Positions 26,523 through 36,709 of a stretch of DNA of 64,000 nucleotides are shown here, in pieces. Source of the stretch: Clostridiales bacterium (lineage in GTDB: Bacteria > Bacillota > Clostridia > Lachnospirales > Lachnospiraceae). Made by a program: the position numbers and the translations under genes. The stretch is taken from the NCBI GenBank assembly GCA_022770525.1, contig JALEHN010000047.1, forward strand, positions 23,709 to 87,708, in the 5' to 3' direction. Each line of letters opens with the position of its first letter. Position 1 is the stretch's first letter. The notes beneath the pieces were generated by a model. The model made no database searches. It worked only from the letters and a program-made list of their open reading frames with translations, and was not told the DNA's origin.

Positions 26523-28076
26523 TTATTTGGCATACTCTGTGACTCGAGATTCTCTGATAACATTGACTTTAATCTGACCAGGATATTCAAGTTCAGCCTC
26601 AATCTGCTTTGCAATATCTCTTGCCAGTAAAATCATGTCTGCATCACTGACATGTTCTGGAACAACCATCACACGGATTTCTCTACCTGCCTGTATAGCA
26701 AAAGATTTATCAACACCTTTGAATTGATTTGCAATATCTTCTAATTGTTTTAATCTGTTAGTATAAGTTTCAAGGGTTTCTCTGCGGGCACCCGGACGTG
26801 CTGCAGAAATTGTGTCTGCGGCCTGTACAATGCAGGCGATCAGCGAAGTAGGTTCCACATCACCGTGATGGGATTCTACCGCATTGATAACAATCGCTGA
26901 TTCTTTGTATTTTTTACAAAGGTCAACACCAATCTGAATATGTGAACCTTCCATTTCATGATCCACAGATTTACCAATATCGTGCAAAAGACCGGCACGT
27001 TTGGCAAGTCTTACATCTACGCCGATTTCAGCAGCAAGCAGTCCCGAAAGCTGAGCGACTTCGATGGAATGCTTTAATGCATTCTGACCATAACTTGTTC
27101 TGAACTTCATCTTTCCGAGGAGTCTGACAAGTTCCGGATGGATACCATGTACGCCGACTTCAAGCGTTGCGGCTTCGCCTTCTTCGCGAATCATAGTTTC
27201 CACTTCTTTTTGGGCTTTTTCAACCATTTCTTCAATTCTTGCCGGATGAATACGTCCGTCAATAATTAATTTTTCCAGTGCAATTCTTGCCACTTCACGA
27301 CGGATTGGATCAAAGCTGGATAAAATCACAGCTTCAGGCGTATCGTCAATGATAAGGTCAATACCTGTCATCGTTTCAAGGGTACGGATATTACGACCTT
27401 CGCGTCCGATAATTCTTCCTTTCATTTCGTCGTTTGGTAATGGCACAACAGAAATTGTTGTTTCGGCAACATGGTCTGCGGCACACTTCTGAATCGCTGT
27501 GACCACATATTCCTTTGCCTTTTTATTAGCCTCTTCTTTTGCCTTGTTTTCAAGGTCTTTTACTAACATAGCTGTTTCATGTTTTACTTCATCTTCAACA
27601 GTCTTTAAAAGATATTCTTTTGCTTGTTCGGAGGTTAATCCGGAGATTCTCTCGAGTTCCTGTACTCTTTGTTCGTTGAGCGCTTCAACTTCAAGCTTCA
27701 TTTTATTCAGCTTGTCTTCACGTGAAGCCAACTGGCTTTCTTTCTTTTCAAGAGCATCGGACTTTCTGTCCAAGGCTTCTTCTTTGGCCAGTACTCTTTT
27801 CTCGTACTTTTGTAACTCATTTCTGCGTTCTTTGCTTTCACGTTCCAGTTCATTCTTGTTTTTCAAAGCTTCTTCTTTGACTTCAAGCAAACCTTCCCGT
27901 TTTTTGGTTTCAGCTGTTTTCATAGCTTCGTCGATAATTTCGCGGGCTTTTTCCTCAGCTGTACCAATCTTGGCTTCTACAACTTTCTTTCTATAAGAAA
28001 TTGCCACATTCCAGACAATAACCGCAGTAATGGCTATAGCAATAACAATAAGTAATATTGCTATCCACAGTTGCAC
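26523..28076 (-). CDS. rny: ribonuclease Y
   Basis: Membrane-anchored endoribonuclease that starts mRNA decay in Firmicutes. Order: N-terminal membrane helix (about 2-22), long charged coiled coil (25-200), KH RNA-binding domain ([15 protein letters not shown]), and HD domain ([35 protein letters not shown]). The length of 517 is standard. The start is GTG at 28076, with GGGAGGTG close upstream. It has its own promoter and terminator, so it is monocistronic. Confidence 0.96.
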   Translation of the reverse strand: MQLWIAILLIVIAIAITAVIVWNVAISYRKKVVEAKIGTAEEKAREIIDEAMKTAETKKREGLLEVKEEALKNKNELERESKERRNELQKYEKRVLAKEEALDRKSDALEKKESQLASREDKLNKMKLEVEALNEQRVQELERISGLTSEQAKEYLLKTVEDEVKHETAMLVKDLENKAKEEANKKAKEYVVTAIQKCAADHVAETTISVVPLPNDEMKGRIIGREGRNIRTLETMTGIDLIIDDTPEAVILSSFDPIRREVARIALEKLIIDGRIHPARIEEMVEKAQKEVETMIREEGEAATLEVGVHGIHPELVRLLGKMKFRTSYGQNALKHSIEVAQLSGLLAAEIGVDVRLAKRAGLLHDIGKSVDHEMEGSHIQIGVDLCKKYKESAIVINAVESHHGDVEPTSLIACIVQAADTISAARPGARRETLETYTNRLKQLEDIANQFKGVDKSFAIQAGREIRVMVVPEHVSDADMILLARDIAKQIEAELEYPGQIKVNVIRESRVTEYAK

Positions 28077-28125
28077 AGGAGCACCTCCCTATTTAGTTTT
28101 CGTTGTATTTTCATACAACATATAA

Positions 28126-28154
28126 ATTCTATACTTTTTTTTGAATTATGTCAA
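28126..28154 (-). promoter_or_regulatory. sigma-A promoter of rny
   Basis: On the minus strand TTGACA (28149-28154), a 17-bp spacer and TAGAAT (28126-28131) lie about 50 bp upstream of the rny GTG start. Confidence 0.8.
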
Positions 28155-28205
28155 GTGGCATGAAGATTATTTTTATACAATCTTACTAAAAAAAGATGAC
28201 CTCAA

Positions 28206-28826
28206 CTATTCATTTGTGTCAAAATCTTTGATAACTGTGCGGATATCACTGTAAGAATATCCCTTGCGAAGAAGAAAATTTAAAATTTTCTGTCGTTTTT
28301 GAGGTGTTGCCTGACTATAATCGCCAAATTTTTTAGTGATGATATCAAGAATCTGCTGTTTTTCGTCAGCAGGGTTTTCATCAAGAACCGTATTGATCAT
28401 ATCATCAGATATACCCTTTGAACGAAGTTTTTGTATAAGTATCCGGCGGCTGTCGCCTGCGGCATGATATGTCACATAATTCCTTGCATACCGCATATCA
28501 TCGATATAATGATAAGATTTGACATAATCAACGGCGCTGTCTGCAAGCGCCGCCGAAGAAAACTCTCTCTGTATTTTTGCGTGAAGTTCAAATTCACTGT
28601 AATCTCTCATTTTCAATAGGTTTAATGCTTTCAATCTGGCCTGTTTCAGAAGAACATTTTCATAAAGGTCAGTGTAAGCTTCCAAAGAAAGTGCATGTCC
28701 TTCTTTTAAATCATAGGCTTTGATATCCGCTGCTTTTAATATAAAAGCAGCTTCTTCATCAAGATAAATTCTCGCTTTTGTTTTTGTAATCCACTCAATC
28801 TGAGTAATCTGCATTGTATCGGACAT
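28206..28826 (-). CDS. recX: regulatory protein RecX
   Basis: Binds RecA filaments and limits recombinase activity. The 206-residue protein shows the helical repeats of the family: LNLLKMRDYSEFELHAKI, VDYVKSYHYIDDMRYARNYV, and a C-terminal QKILNFLLRKGYSYSDI. Its ATG overlaps the recA stop codon by one base (TAATG), so it is translationally coupled to recA and shares its SOS promoter. Confidence 0.92.
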   Translation of the reverse strand: MSDTMQITQIEWITKTKARIYLDEEAAFILKAADIKAYDLKEGHALSLEAYTDLYENVLLKQARLKALNLLKMRDYSEFELHAKIQREFSSAALADSAVDYVKSYHYIDDMRYARNYVTYHAAGDSRRILIQKLRSKGISDDMINTVLDENPADEKQQILDIITKKFGDYSQATPQKRQKILNFLLRKGYSYSDIRTVIKDFDTNE

Positions 28827-29917
28827 TATTGATTACCATCTGCCTGTGCGGTGTCCGGTTTTTGTCCTGAAGATTTCTCGTCTTCATTCTTTTTCGCGTC
28901 ACCGATACCGTAATATGCTCTGACTTTGCTGTCAAGTTCTGCCATCAGTTCAGGCCGCTCACTGATATACTGTTTTGCGTTTTCACGACCCTGGCCGATT
29001 TTTGCATCATTATAGGAGTACCATGCCCCGCTCTTGTTAATGATACCGACATTTGCCGCAAGGTCAAGAATATCGCCGACAGCAGAAATACCCTGGCCGA
29101 ACATGATATCAAACTCAGCTTCCTTAAACGGCGGAGCAATTTTATTTTTAACAATTTTGACACGGGTACGGTTGCCGATAATCTCGCCGCCCTGTTTAAT
29201 GGCTTCAATGCGTCGTATATCCATACGTACAGAGGAATAAAACTTTAACGCGCGTCCGCCGGTGGTTGTTTCAGGATTGCCATACATGACTCCGACCTTT
29301 TCACGAAGCTGGTTAATAAAGATAACGATACAGTTCGACTTACTGATGACTGCTGTCAGTTTTCTAAGTGCCTGTGACATAAGACGTGCCTGCAGACCTA
29401 CGTGTGAATCGCCCATATCGCCTTCAATCTCTGCTTTCGGTACAAGTGCGGCAACAGAATCCACAACGATAATGTCTATAGCTCCTGAACGAACCATCGT
29501 TTCAGTAATTTCAAGCGCCTGTTCGCCGTTATCAGGCTGTGATATGTAAAGATTGTCAATGTCTACGCCGATTTTTTTGGCATACACAGGATCAAGTGCA
29601 TGTTCTGCATCGATAAATCCTGCGATGCCGCCTCTTTTTTGAACTTCGGCAACCATATGAAGTGTGACGGTTGTCTTTCCTGAAGATTCAGGTCCGTAGA
29701 TTTCGATGATTCTTCCTTTCGGAACGCCGCCAAGACCAAGAGCAAGGTCAAGACTTAAAGAACCGGTAGGTACTGTTTCCACATCAATGGAGGCACCTTT
29801 GTCGCCCAGCTTCATCACGGAGCCTTTACCGAAATCTTTTTCAATTTTTGAGATTGCCGCATCGAGTGCTTTGAGTTTATCTGTGTTGCTGACTGTTTTT
29901 TCCATATGTTTTTCCAT
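28826..29917 (-). CDS. recA: recombinase RecA
   Basis: Forms ATP-dependent filaments on single-stranded DNA for strand exchange and LexA cleavage. Walker [10 protein letters not shown] (about 74-82), [50 protein letters not shown] and RMDIRR are all conserved. The 363-residue protein ends in the usual acidic/Lys tail. It is the first gene of recA-recX. The promoter carries LexA-box sequences, so the pair is inducible by DNA damage. Confidence 0.98.
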   Translation of the reverse strand: MEKHMEKTVSNTDKLKALDAAISKIEKDFGKGSVMKLGDKGASIDVETVPTGSLSLDLALGLGGVPKGRIIEIYGPESSGKTTVTLHMVAEVQKRGGIAGFIDAEHALDPVYAKKIGVDIDNLYISQPDNGEQALEITETMVRSGAIDIIVVDSVAALVPKAEIEGDMGDSHVGLQARLMSQALRKLTAVISKSNCIVIFINQLREKVGVMYGNPETTTGGRALKFYSSVRMDIRRIEAIKQGGEIIGNRTRVKIVKNKIAPPFKEAEFDIMFGQGISAVGDILDLAANVGIINKSGAWYSYNDAKIGQGRENAKQYISERPELMAELDSKVRAYYGIGDAKKNEDEKSSGQKPDTAQADGNQ

Positions 29918-30000
29918 CCTTTTAATAATATAATGCCGTCCTGAAATGTATGAACGCCCGTCTGAAGACTTAAAAATCAGATGATTTTATTTTATAAACA

Positions 30001-30057
30001 CGAACATCTGTTTGATTTAACTGGTTTTATCATATCGCATGTATGTTCGAAAGTCAA
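30001..30057 (-). promoter_or_regulatory. recA promoter with LexA boxes
   Basis: On the minus strand TTGACT (30052-30057), a 17-bp spacer and TATGAT (30029-30034) form the promoter. A near-consensus LexA box CGAACATCTGTTTG lies at 30001-30014, just downstream of the -10, and a degenerate one with an intact GTTCG half at 30036-30049 fills the spacer. Confidence 0.82.
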
Positions 30058-30095
30058 GTCTTTTTTATGGGAAATTCAAAGAGTCATAGAAAAAA

Positions 30096-30230
30096 TGTTA
30101 TTGTAAACAGGCAGGTAATTTCGGTACCGAAATTACCGTATAAAAGTCTTTTGGCTTCGGATTTTGGCCATTTTAAATGCGAAGCATGGCCAAAATCAGT
30201 TACAGTACGCACATGGTGTGTACTGTAACG
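30096..30230. repeat. 135-bp multi-hairpin dispersed repeat, copy A
   Basis: Aligns without gaps to 56975-57109 with 7 mismatches in 135 bp. It holds a perfect 24-bp palindrome (30114-30137, centre GGTACC), a 12-bp stem (GATTTTGGCCAT at 30160-30171 with 30186-30197) and a 10-bp stem (GTTACAGTAC at 30199-30208 with 30220-30229). It has no coding capacity and no transposase. It lies upstream of the recA promoter, in the 406-bp gap before the CPBP gene; the rest of that gap (30231-30323) shows nothing clear. Confidence 0.9.
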
Positions 30231-30323
30231 AAAGAGTGTTAAAGAAAATCCGGTATTTTCTATAAACCATGACATGGGTTGTTATAGTTATATTATAATC
30301 GAACAGCTAAAGCTTGTAAATCA

Positions 30324-31175
30324 TTATCGTTTTGCAAAATTCGACATGATACGATCCGGGGTGAACCTCCTTTGAAAAAGGTACACGATAAATAAAGTGA
30401 TTGCAAGGCATGCTGCGGCTGTAATCATCATGACATCTGTATTCAGTGTGAAATTCATGTACTGCATCAGGATACCCGGGAGATTAAAGCATATATGAAA
30501 AATCACAGGTGCAAATAAGCTTCCGGATTTTTCGTAAATATAGCTGATCAGTATGCCGGCCGCCGCCGCCGCTGTTGCCTGAACAATATTTTCATGGAAA
30601 ATACCAAAAAATATCCCTGTTAAAATAATGGCCTTAAATCCGCTGCCTGTACAGGTGCGTATACGGTTCTGGATTAACCCTCTGAAGATAAGTTCTTCTG
30701 TGACAGGGACAATAAGTCCGGTACCGATCAGCTGTATCACAAGAGGTTCATTAAACAAAATATCATTGACATGCCTGTAGCTTTCTATTTTATCGCTTAA
30801 AGATAATAATGTAGTGATAAAACTCAGGGTAATGCTTGAGCAGACAGCTGCCAAAATGACAAAAATATACTGCCATGACAGGTGTTTATTTTTTAATACG
30901 ATAATCCTGCTTTTTTTTCTGTCTGACAAATAAAAAGTCAATAATAACGGAAGGGCAATGACAGCAGACAAGGTTGTCAGAGCCACTGTATGTGTGTTTA
31001 AATAGTTTTGCACAGTCATTTGGAGTGCAGACAAAGACGCATCAGAAGACTCAGCTATTGTATATCTGAAGTATAACGGAACAATCAGTGACAGTACCAG
31101 CTGCTGCGCCAATATATATATGAGCACCGGATAAAGACAGCGCCAGATTTTAATCAGTTGCTGCTGAATATACAA
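30324..31175 (-). CDS. CPBP-family intramembrane metalloprotease
   Basis: Membrane protein of the CAAX protease/bacteriocin-processing (ABI) family, 283 residues with about seven or eight hydrophobic segments. The motifs are EELIFRGLIQNRI (EExxxR), FFGIFHEN (FxxxH) and a third motif around FHICFN. It probably starts with TTG at 31175, with AAGGAG 9 nt upstream. It begins 3 bp after the ABC permease gene and is the last gene of the two-component/ABC operon. Substrate unknown; members act in bacteriocin immunity or protein processing. Confidence 0.85.
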   Translation of the reverse strand: MYIQQQLIKIWRCLYPVLIYILAQQLVLSLIVPLYFRYTIAESSDASLSALQMTVQNYLNTHTVALTTLSAVIALPLLLTFYLSDRKKSRIIVLKNKHLSWQYIFVILAAVCSSITLSFITTLLSLSDKIESYRHVNDILFNEPLVIQLIGTGLIVPVTEELIFRGLIQNRIRTCTGSGFKAIILTGIFFGIFHENIVQATAAAAAGILISYIYEKSGSLFAPVIFHICFNLPGILMQYMNFTLNTDVMMITAAACLAITLFIVYLFQRRFTPDRIMSNFAKR

Positions 31176-31178
31176 TTT

Positions 31179-32081
31179 TTACCGCTCCTTTTTGTTATTA
31201 AATCTGTAACGATTTTTAATCCTACGGTGTTTGTGGTCTTTTAAATAATATACTGCCAGTGCGGTAAAAATGCAAATAAAAATAACCTGTACCGTAATAC
31301 TGAGCGGTACAAAATGTTTGACTGCAAATTCCGGCATGCCAAGTCTTAAAAACCATGAACTGACATTCGAGACAGCCGCTACCTGATTCATAAGAATGCA
31401 GGCAAACGTAACACCCGGACTAAAAAGGAGAATCAGTGACAAAATACCGATATCCGATGAAATAAAGTCGGTGTTAATGCGTCTGATATAGGATCCGAAA
31501 TATACAATAAAAAATGAACCGAAAATCAGAATGATTTCAATGCCGTAAGTTAAAAGCGAAGCAAAGGTCGTCTTTTTAAATAAGGATGAGCAGAAAATAC
31601 CGATGCTGCCGATGAAAAATATGGCAAAGATAAGAAAACACAGGGTGATCAGAATGTTTTCAAAACTGATGCCGCCGTAAATTAATGCTAATCCGATAAC
31701 AGGAAGTCCGGATACGATAATCAATAATATACTGGCTGCAGCAGACATCAATTTTCCCGAAATAATCTGATAAGGTTTCATACCTGAAGTCATCAATATA
31801 TCAAGCGTCTGCTTTTCTCTCTCGCTGGAAATCAGTCCTGCGGTGATTGTCGGTACGATAAACAGCAATAAAATGAATTCTATCACTGACATAAAAATGT
31901 ACATATAAATATTGTATCGAAAATGAATTCTCCCATTCCAGGCCGATGTTTCCTTCATATAAAAAACAAAACCTATGCCGATCAAAGATAATACAGTATT
32001 AAAAATAACAAGCAGAACAGATGAACGCGGGGTTCTGACAGACAGTTTCAGTTCTTTATTAAGCATGGGATTTATTCTCAT
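31179..32081 (-). CDS. ABC-2 type transporter permease
   Basis: A 300-residue membrane subunit with about six hydrophobic segments and the ABC-2 signature GLISSEREKQTLDILMTSGMKP near residues 87-108. It overlaps the ATPase gene upstream by 23 bp and almost abuts the CPBP gene downstream. It is likely to export or remodel an envelope substrate; the substrate cannot be deduced. The subunit probably pairs with the ATPase at 32059-33006. Confidence 0.88.
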   Translation of the reverse strand: MRINPMLNKELKLSVRTPRSSVLLVIFNTVLSLIGIGFVFYMKETSAWNGRIHFRYNIYMYIFMSVIEFILLLFIVPTITAGLISSEREKQTLDILMTSGMKPYQIISGKLMSAAASILLIIVSGLPVIGLALIYGGISFENILITLCFLIFAIFFIGSIGIFCSSLFKKTTFASLLTYGIEIILIFGSFFIVYFGSYIRRINTDFISSDIGILSLILLFSPGVTFACILMNQVAAVSNVSSWFLRLGMPEFAVKHFVPLSITVQVIFICIFTALAVYYLKDHKHRRIKNRYRFNNKKER

Positions 32082-33006
32082 ATTCCGCCTCCTGACTTGT
32101 TAATTCGAGAAAGAGTGATTCAAGTGTTCCGTGTTCACGCCTGAATTCTGTGACAATGATATCATTTGCCAAAAGAATTTTTAATATTTCCGAAGCCTCC
32201 TTATCTGTACCTGTAAAGCTGATGCGTATTTCATTACCAATGTAGGAAAGATTTTTCACATTTTCATTAAATCTGAGCATTTCAGCTGCCCGGACAGTAT
32301 CGGAGGCAACATTGACAATCAGCGTTCGTGCCTCATTTTCAAGACCAAGAATATGGCTGACACTGTCTTTAATGACCATGCGGCCGTTTTTGATAATGCC
32401 AAGGTGCGTGCACATCTGAGAAAGCTCGGATAAAATATGTGAGCTTATGATGATGGTCATCCCCTGTTGATTCAGCTTCTGAAGAATCTGTTTCATTTCA
32501 ATCCGTGCTTTCGGATCAAGACCGGATGCGGGTTCGTCAAGAATCAAAAGTTTCGGCTGATGAATCAGACACCTGGCAAGGCAGAGCTTTTGCTTAAGCC
32601 CCCGCGAAAGACTGTCAACATACTGATTCTTCCTGTCTTCCATATGGACAAGGCGAAGCAGCCGCTCACAGATGGCGTTAAAACGGGTACCTGTAATATT
32701 GTGAATAGAAGCAAAAAATGCCATATATTCAGAAACTTTTAAATTGTCATAAACACCGAAAAAATCAGGCATATAGCCGATATGCTTCAGATAGTCGTAC
32801 ATATTGTCATAAATACTTTTGTTTTCAAATAAAACTGAACCGGACGCAGGACGATGAAGTCCCGCAAGTATTTTTAAAGTTGTTGTTTTGCCGGCACCGT
32901 TGGCACCGACAAATCCAAGCATTTCCCCCTGATCGATGGAGAAATTTAAATCATCAAGGGCGCAGAAAGAGTCATAATATTTATATACATTTTTAACCGT
33001 TATCAT
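32059..33006 (-). CDS. ABC transporter ATP-binding protein
   Basis: A 315-residue nucleotide-binding subunit: Walker A GANGAGKTT (about 37-45), signature LSRGLKQKLCLAR (a variant of LSGGQ), Walker B LLILDEPASGLDP and the switch His in IIISSHILSEL. A C-terminal extension of about 90 residues follows, usual in ABC-2 ATPases. It overlaps the upstream large membrane-protein gene by 4 bp and the permease gene by 23 bp, so the set is one operon. Confidence 0.93.
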   Translation of the reverse strand: MITVKNVYKYYDSFCALDDLNFSIDQGEMLGFVGANGAGKTTTLKILAGLHRPASGSVLFENKSIYDNMYDYLKHIGYMPDFFGVYDNLKVSEYMAFFASIHNITGTRFNAICERLLRLVHMEDRKNQYVDSLSRGLKQKLCLARCLIHQPKLLILDEPASGLDPKARIEMKQILQKLNQQGMTIIISSHILSELSQMCTHLGIIKNGRMVIKDSVSHILGLENEARTLIVNVASDTVRAAEMLRFNENVKNLSYIGNEIRISFTGTDKEASEILKILLANDIIVTEFRREHGTLESLFLELTSQEAEYENKSHA

Positions 33007-35489
33007 TGCTGCGCTTCTCCTTTCAGTGAAATCACCGGCATCAGTGTCATTTTATCAAAAGATATGTTTTTGTTATTAAGCAGAATTTTCAGACGATGGT
33101 CTTTTGTATACGCTGTCAGCATTTCACTGTCAGCATCGGTCAGCAAATCAAACGCATCGTAAGCTTCCGTTTCATAATTATACACCATAATGGTAATATT
33201 CTCGTCTGCATCTGCAAAAATAGATGTAACAGCCATGTTTTTCGGCAGCTGATAAGTAATTTCCAGCTGATCTGAATAAAAATAAGTGTAATCAAAGGTT
33301 TCCCTGCATTCACACGGCAGTGCGGAAATATCCGGTATGAATATTTCCGGATTTTTTGTGCCGTACATAATTTGGGCGGTTTTAGTGACAACAAGGCTGC
33401 CTTGCTGTTCCCAGTCGGTATAGCGAAGTGCATCACTGGCATATGAGTTTTTAACACCTGCAAAATAGACAGGGCGCCTCTGAGGGCTTTCAATATAGCG
33501 TTCGTTAAAAATTGCATTAAACAGCTGGTTTTGCAAACCGTTTCTCTGATCGTTATCTTCAATATTCAGAAGCTTCATTATACTTTCATATTCCCTGCTG
33601 CTTCTTTCAGCTGAATCATAGCTTTCCACATCGGCATTTTCAAGATGCACCGTTTCACCGGATTTAATGGCACCGGTAAGAATGATACGGTCACCGATGA
33701 AAATACCGGAATAATCAAGGTCGTTTTCTGTATGATTTGTAATGTCTATCGTATATTTTCCGGCATCGGAAGTGATACTTATATCAAAATTATCAGATGT
33801 CGCATAAGATTTTGCACCGTTAAAATACCATTCTGAAAAAGAGGCATTATTGTTAATAGTAATATCTGTTTCATGATTTCCCGGAGCATAACCGATATCA
33901 TATGGACCGAAATGATGGTATTCTTCTGAAAAAGTGTAATCAAAAAAATAATCATAATATATATTGCTGTCGGTATATAAATACCGGAGCCTGTACATAT
34001 CAGGTATCTTCAGCTGATAGTTTCCTTTTTCAGGCAGTGTCAAAGAGATGTTTACATCTTCAAAAGCATCAGATTCATTGTACCTGATGATCGTTGATTG
34101 ATTTAAAAAAGGTCTGTCTTTTCTTGTTTCGGAAGAAACCAGTAAAATCACACATAAAAAAATAAGTGACATGCACGGTATAACCACCCAGAACCATTGC
34201 CGTTTATCAAATTTTTTTAATAACAGATAGGCCGCAGGACCGATGATTATGATATAAATGATTAACAAAACAATATATTTGACCAGACTGAAACTTTTTA
34301 CAGAGACTGTATTTGGAAGCATTGCCTGAATCGTATAATATGAAGGATAATCATCATATTCGTTTAAGTTAATGGCGTTATTAGTACGGATCTGCCTGTT
34401 AAGAATTTCGGAGATCACGGCCCCGGCACCTTCCCATGATGAAAATTCTTCAGAATCAAAGTAAAAATTCAGAGAAATGATATTTCCCCGTCCGTAAGTG
34501 CAGTGCTGAAGCATTGTATCTAAATTAAAATCGCTGTTACTTACAGTGTCACCCTCATATATATCAACAGTTACGGGGTCGCAATAAATCGTTTGATTAT
34601 CAACGATCAGAGAAGAACGGGTATTGCGCGCATTGATAATCTGATCATTGGTCGGATTTGTATGAAGGCGTTCATTTTTTAACGGCGATTTCAGATAATT
34701 ATATGCTGTACCGGATATTTGAAAATCTGTTGAAACAGATGTTCCTTTTGATTCCATATATTGCGGCATTACATGAAAGGCATTCCAAAGCTGACTGTAA
34801 TTGCATGCCGGTCCTGTAATCAGTGTGCCTCCGTCACGAACCCATTCTTTAATGGCATCCGTCTGCTCCTGTGAAAGCTTTGTAACATCGAAAGAACCGA
34901 TAAAAATAATATCCAGCGGCTTTAAAGCTGACGGGGCTTCAATGGCCGGTAAAGCCGAAAGGTCATTTAAACGCATAGCATAGTAAGAAGCATAATTTTC
35001 TGAATACAGGACAATTTTGTCAAGATAATCTGTGCGTTCGATATGATTTGTTAAAATACCTGTAAAAATATCATTTGTATTGTAATTTAATGTAAGCTCT
35101 GTATTCGAATAGATGACCCGGTCATCAGAATCGATGACTTCTATGAGCATTTCTGTATATGAAGGGATAAATCCCGCGCTGATGATCACGGTATCCGAGC
35201 TGCCTGATGCAAGTGAAAAATGCTGTGCATAGGCAGATTTTTTCTGATCCTCGCCGGTATAAGTCAGACGTATCATGCCGGACACGGCCGGACCGTTATT
35301 GGTCATACTGACAAACACCGGTGTCTGCCTGTAATATTTTGAGTAATTATTGTAGCCGTAAGTCACTTCAATATGAATATCGCCTTCGGTGTCTTTAACT
35401 TCTGACGCGAACACAGACGATGCCATCAGCATGTAAATAAAACATATATTTAAAAGAAGCAATAAGCATTTTTTGAATTTGCTTTTCAT
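33003..35489 (-). CDS. large exported membrane-anchored protein of the ABC operon
   Basis: An 828-residue protein, not recognised as a named family. The signal peptide ends near VFASEV. The first external part (about 30-400) includes a class-I-glutamine-amidotransferase-like patch (IIFIGSFDVTKLS, then WVRDGGTLITGPA), as in gliding/ABC-associated external proteins. Two membrane helices follow (about 405-455, with IVLLIIYIIIIGPAAYLLL), then a second external region to the end. ATG 35489 is chosen; AAAGG lies 9 nt upstream. It lies between the kinase and ATPase genes with overlapping ends, suggesting it is the external component of the transporter. Confidence 0.7.
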   Translation of the reverse strand: MKSKFKKCLLLLLNICFIYMLMASSVFASEVKDTEGDIHIEVTYGYNNYSKYYRQTPVFVSMTNNGPAVSGMIRLTYTGEDQKKSAYAQHFSLASGSSDTVIISAGFIPSYTEMLIEVIDSDDRVIYSNTELTLNYNTNDIFTGILTNHIERTDYLDKIVLYSENYASYYAMRLNDLSALPAIEAPSALKPLDIIFIGSFDVTKLSQEQTDAIKEWVRDGGTLITGPACNYSQLWNAFHVMPQYMESKGTSVSTDFQISGTAYNYLKSPLKNERLHTNPTNDQIINARNTRSSLIVDNQTIYCDPVTVDIYEGDTVSNSDFNLDTMLQHCTYGRGNIISLNFYFDSEEFSSWEGAGAVISEILNRQIRTNNAINLNEYDDYPSYYTIQAMLPNTVSVKSFSLVKYIVLLIIYIIIIGPAAYLLLKKFDKRQWFWVVIPCMSLIFLCVILLVSSETRKDRPFLNQSTIIRYNESDAFEDVNISLTLPEKGNYQLKIPDMYRLRYLYTDSNIYYDYFFDYTFSEEYHHFGPYDIGYAPGNHETDITINNNASFSEWYFNGAKSYATSDNFDISITSDAGKYTIDITNHTENDLDYSGIFIGDRIILTGAIKSGETVHLENADVESYDSAERSSREYESIMKLLNIEDNDQRNGLQNQLFNAIFNERYIESPQRRPVYFAGVKNSYASDALRYTDWEQQGSLVVTKTAQIMYGTKNPEIFIPDISALPCECRETFDYTYFYSDQLEITYQLPKNMAVTSIFADADENITIMVYNYETEAYDAFDLLTDADSEMLTAYTKDHRLKILLNNKNISFDKMTLMPVISLKGEAQQ

Positions 35490-35494
35490 AGGCA

Positions 35495-36709
35495 TTAACC
35501 TTTCAGATTGGTTTCTTTGGATATAAGCGGAAGGCTTACTTTAAAAACAGTACCCTCCAGAGAACTCTGGGCTGTAATGATTCCTTTGTGACTTTCAACA
35601 ATCGCTTTGGCGATGGACAAGCCAAGACCGGTGCCGCCCAGGGTTTCTTCTCTCGAATGCTCAACTCTGTAAAACTTGTCAAATATCAGCGGCAGATCTT
35701 TTTGAGGAATGACAAGACCGTAATTTTTAATGGCAGCGGTAACAAAGGTTTCATCATGACTGATATCTACATAAACAATCTTGCCGTCTTTGCCATATTT
35801 GATTGCATTGCTGATCAGATTTTCAAAGGCTCTGGCAAGAAGGGTGCTGTCGGCCATGACAGGCGCTGCAGGCGTATCTGTATGTAATTCACATACAAGA
35901 TGGTTTTCTGTAAAATAAGGATAAAATTCATCAATCTCCTGCTCAAGCAGTTTTACAAGGTCGATCTTTGAAAATTTTAATGGCATCTGGCCATAAGTGA
36001 GCTTCGTAAAACTGAACAGATCTTCAATTAATGTTTTTAGCTTTTCTGCTTTATTATAAGCAATTTGTATATAGGTTTTCTTTTTTTCTTCTGTCAGTTC
36101 CGGATGTGTATTTAAAATATCGAGATAACCAATGATTGAGGTTAACGGTGTTCGAAGGTCATGGGCAACATTGGTTATCAGTTCATTTTTCTTTTTTTCC
36201 GCGGCCTGTTCAGATTTTTTCAAATACTCAAGATCCATCGTCATGCAGTTAATATTATCTGCGATGATTGAAAATTCATCATTATATCTGACAGGAACTC
36301 TTGTTTCAAAGTGACCTTCTGATATTTTCTCAAGGGCACCGGATATTTCCTGAAGGTAAAGGACCGTTTTTCTCGTCAGCAGCAGGAAAACGGTTAAAAA
36401 AATAGTAATTGAAAGAATAATCAATACCGCATAAAACAGGACCCCAAGATAATTAAAAGCTTCTGCACCGCCCTTTGAAGGCATAATAGACGGATAATTA
36501 TTCATATTATTTTCTGCGGGAGGCACATAGCTGCCGTTTGCTTCAATAACAGATAACTCACGGTTTTGGGGGCGCTTCCGATAAAAAATATTAAAAGCAT
36601 ATATTGCTGCAAAATCAAAACAGAATGTAATGACCATGGATAAAATAGTATACAGCATCATCTTGATGCGGTAACTTGTATGTAATTTAGCTTTCAATTT
36701 TATATCCAA
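35495..36709 (-). CDS. sensor histidine kinase (VanS/PhoR-like)
   Basis: Membrane histidine kinase of about 404 residues: two membrane segments (about 17-42 and 88-112) bounding a short external loop, then HAMP, then HisKA with phospho-His in AHDLRTPLTSIIGY, N-box LISNAIKYG, and G-boxes including GGTGLGLSIA. The start is uncertain: the open frame begins at a TTG inside the end of the response-regulator gene, overlapping it by 23 bp. It shares an operon with that regulator and the ABC genes, so it probably controls them or senses their substrate. Confidence 0.9.
   Translation of the reverse strand: MDIKLKAKLHTSYRIKMMLYTILSMVITFCFDFAAIYAFNIFYRKRPQNRELSVIEANGSYVPPAENNMNNYPSIMPSKGGAEAFNYLGVLFYAVLIILSITIFLTVFLLLTRKTVLYLQEISGALEKISEGHFETRVPVRYNDEFSIIADNINCMTMDLEYLKKSEQAAEKKKNELITNVAHDLRTPLTSIIGYLDILNTHPELTEEKKKTYIQIAYNKAEKLKTLIEDLFSFTKLTYGQMPLKFSKIDLVKLLEQEIDEFYPYFTENHLVCELHTDTPAAPVMADSTLLARAFENLISNAIKYGKDGKIVYVDISHDETFVTAAIKNYGLVIPQKDLPLIFDKFYRVEHSREETLGGTGLGLSIAKAIVESHKGIITAQSSLEGTVFKVSLPLISKETNLKG

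Noticed and set aside
27499..27996. Plus-strand open frame of 165 codons within rny
   Set aside because: Antisense shadow of the coiled-coil region; its Ser/Phe-rich translation is the expected complement of Lys/Glu-rich codons.
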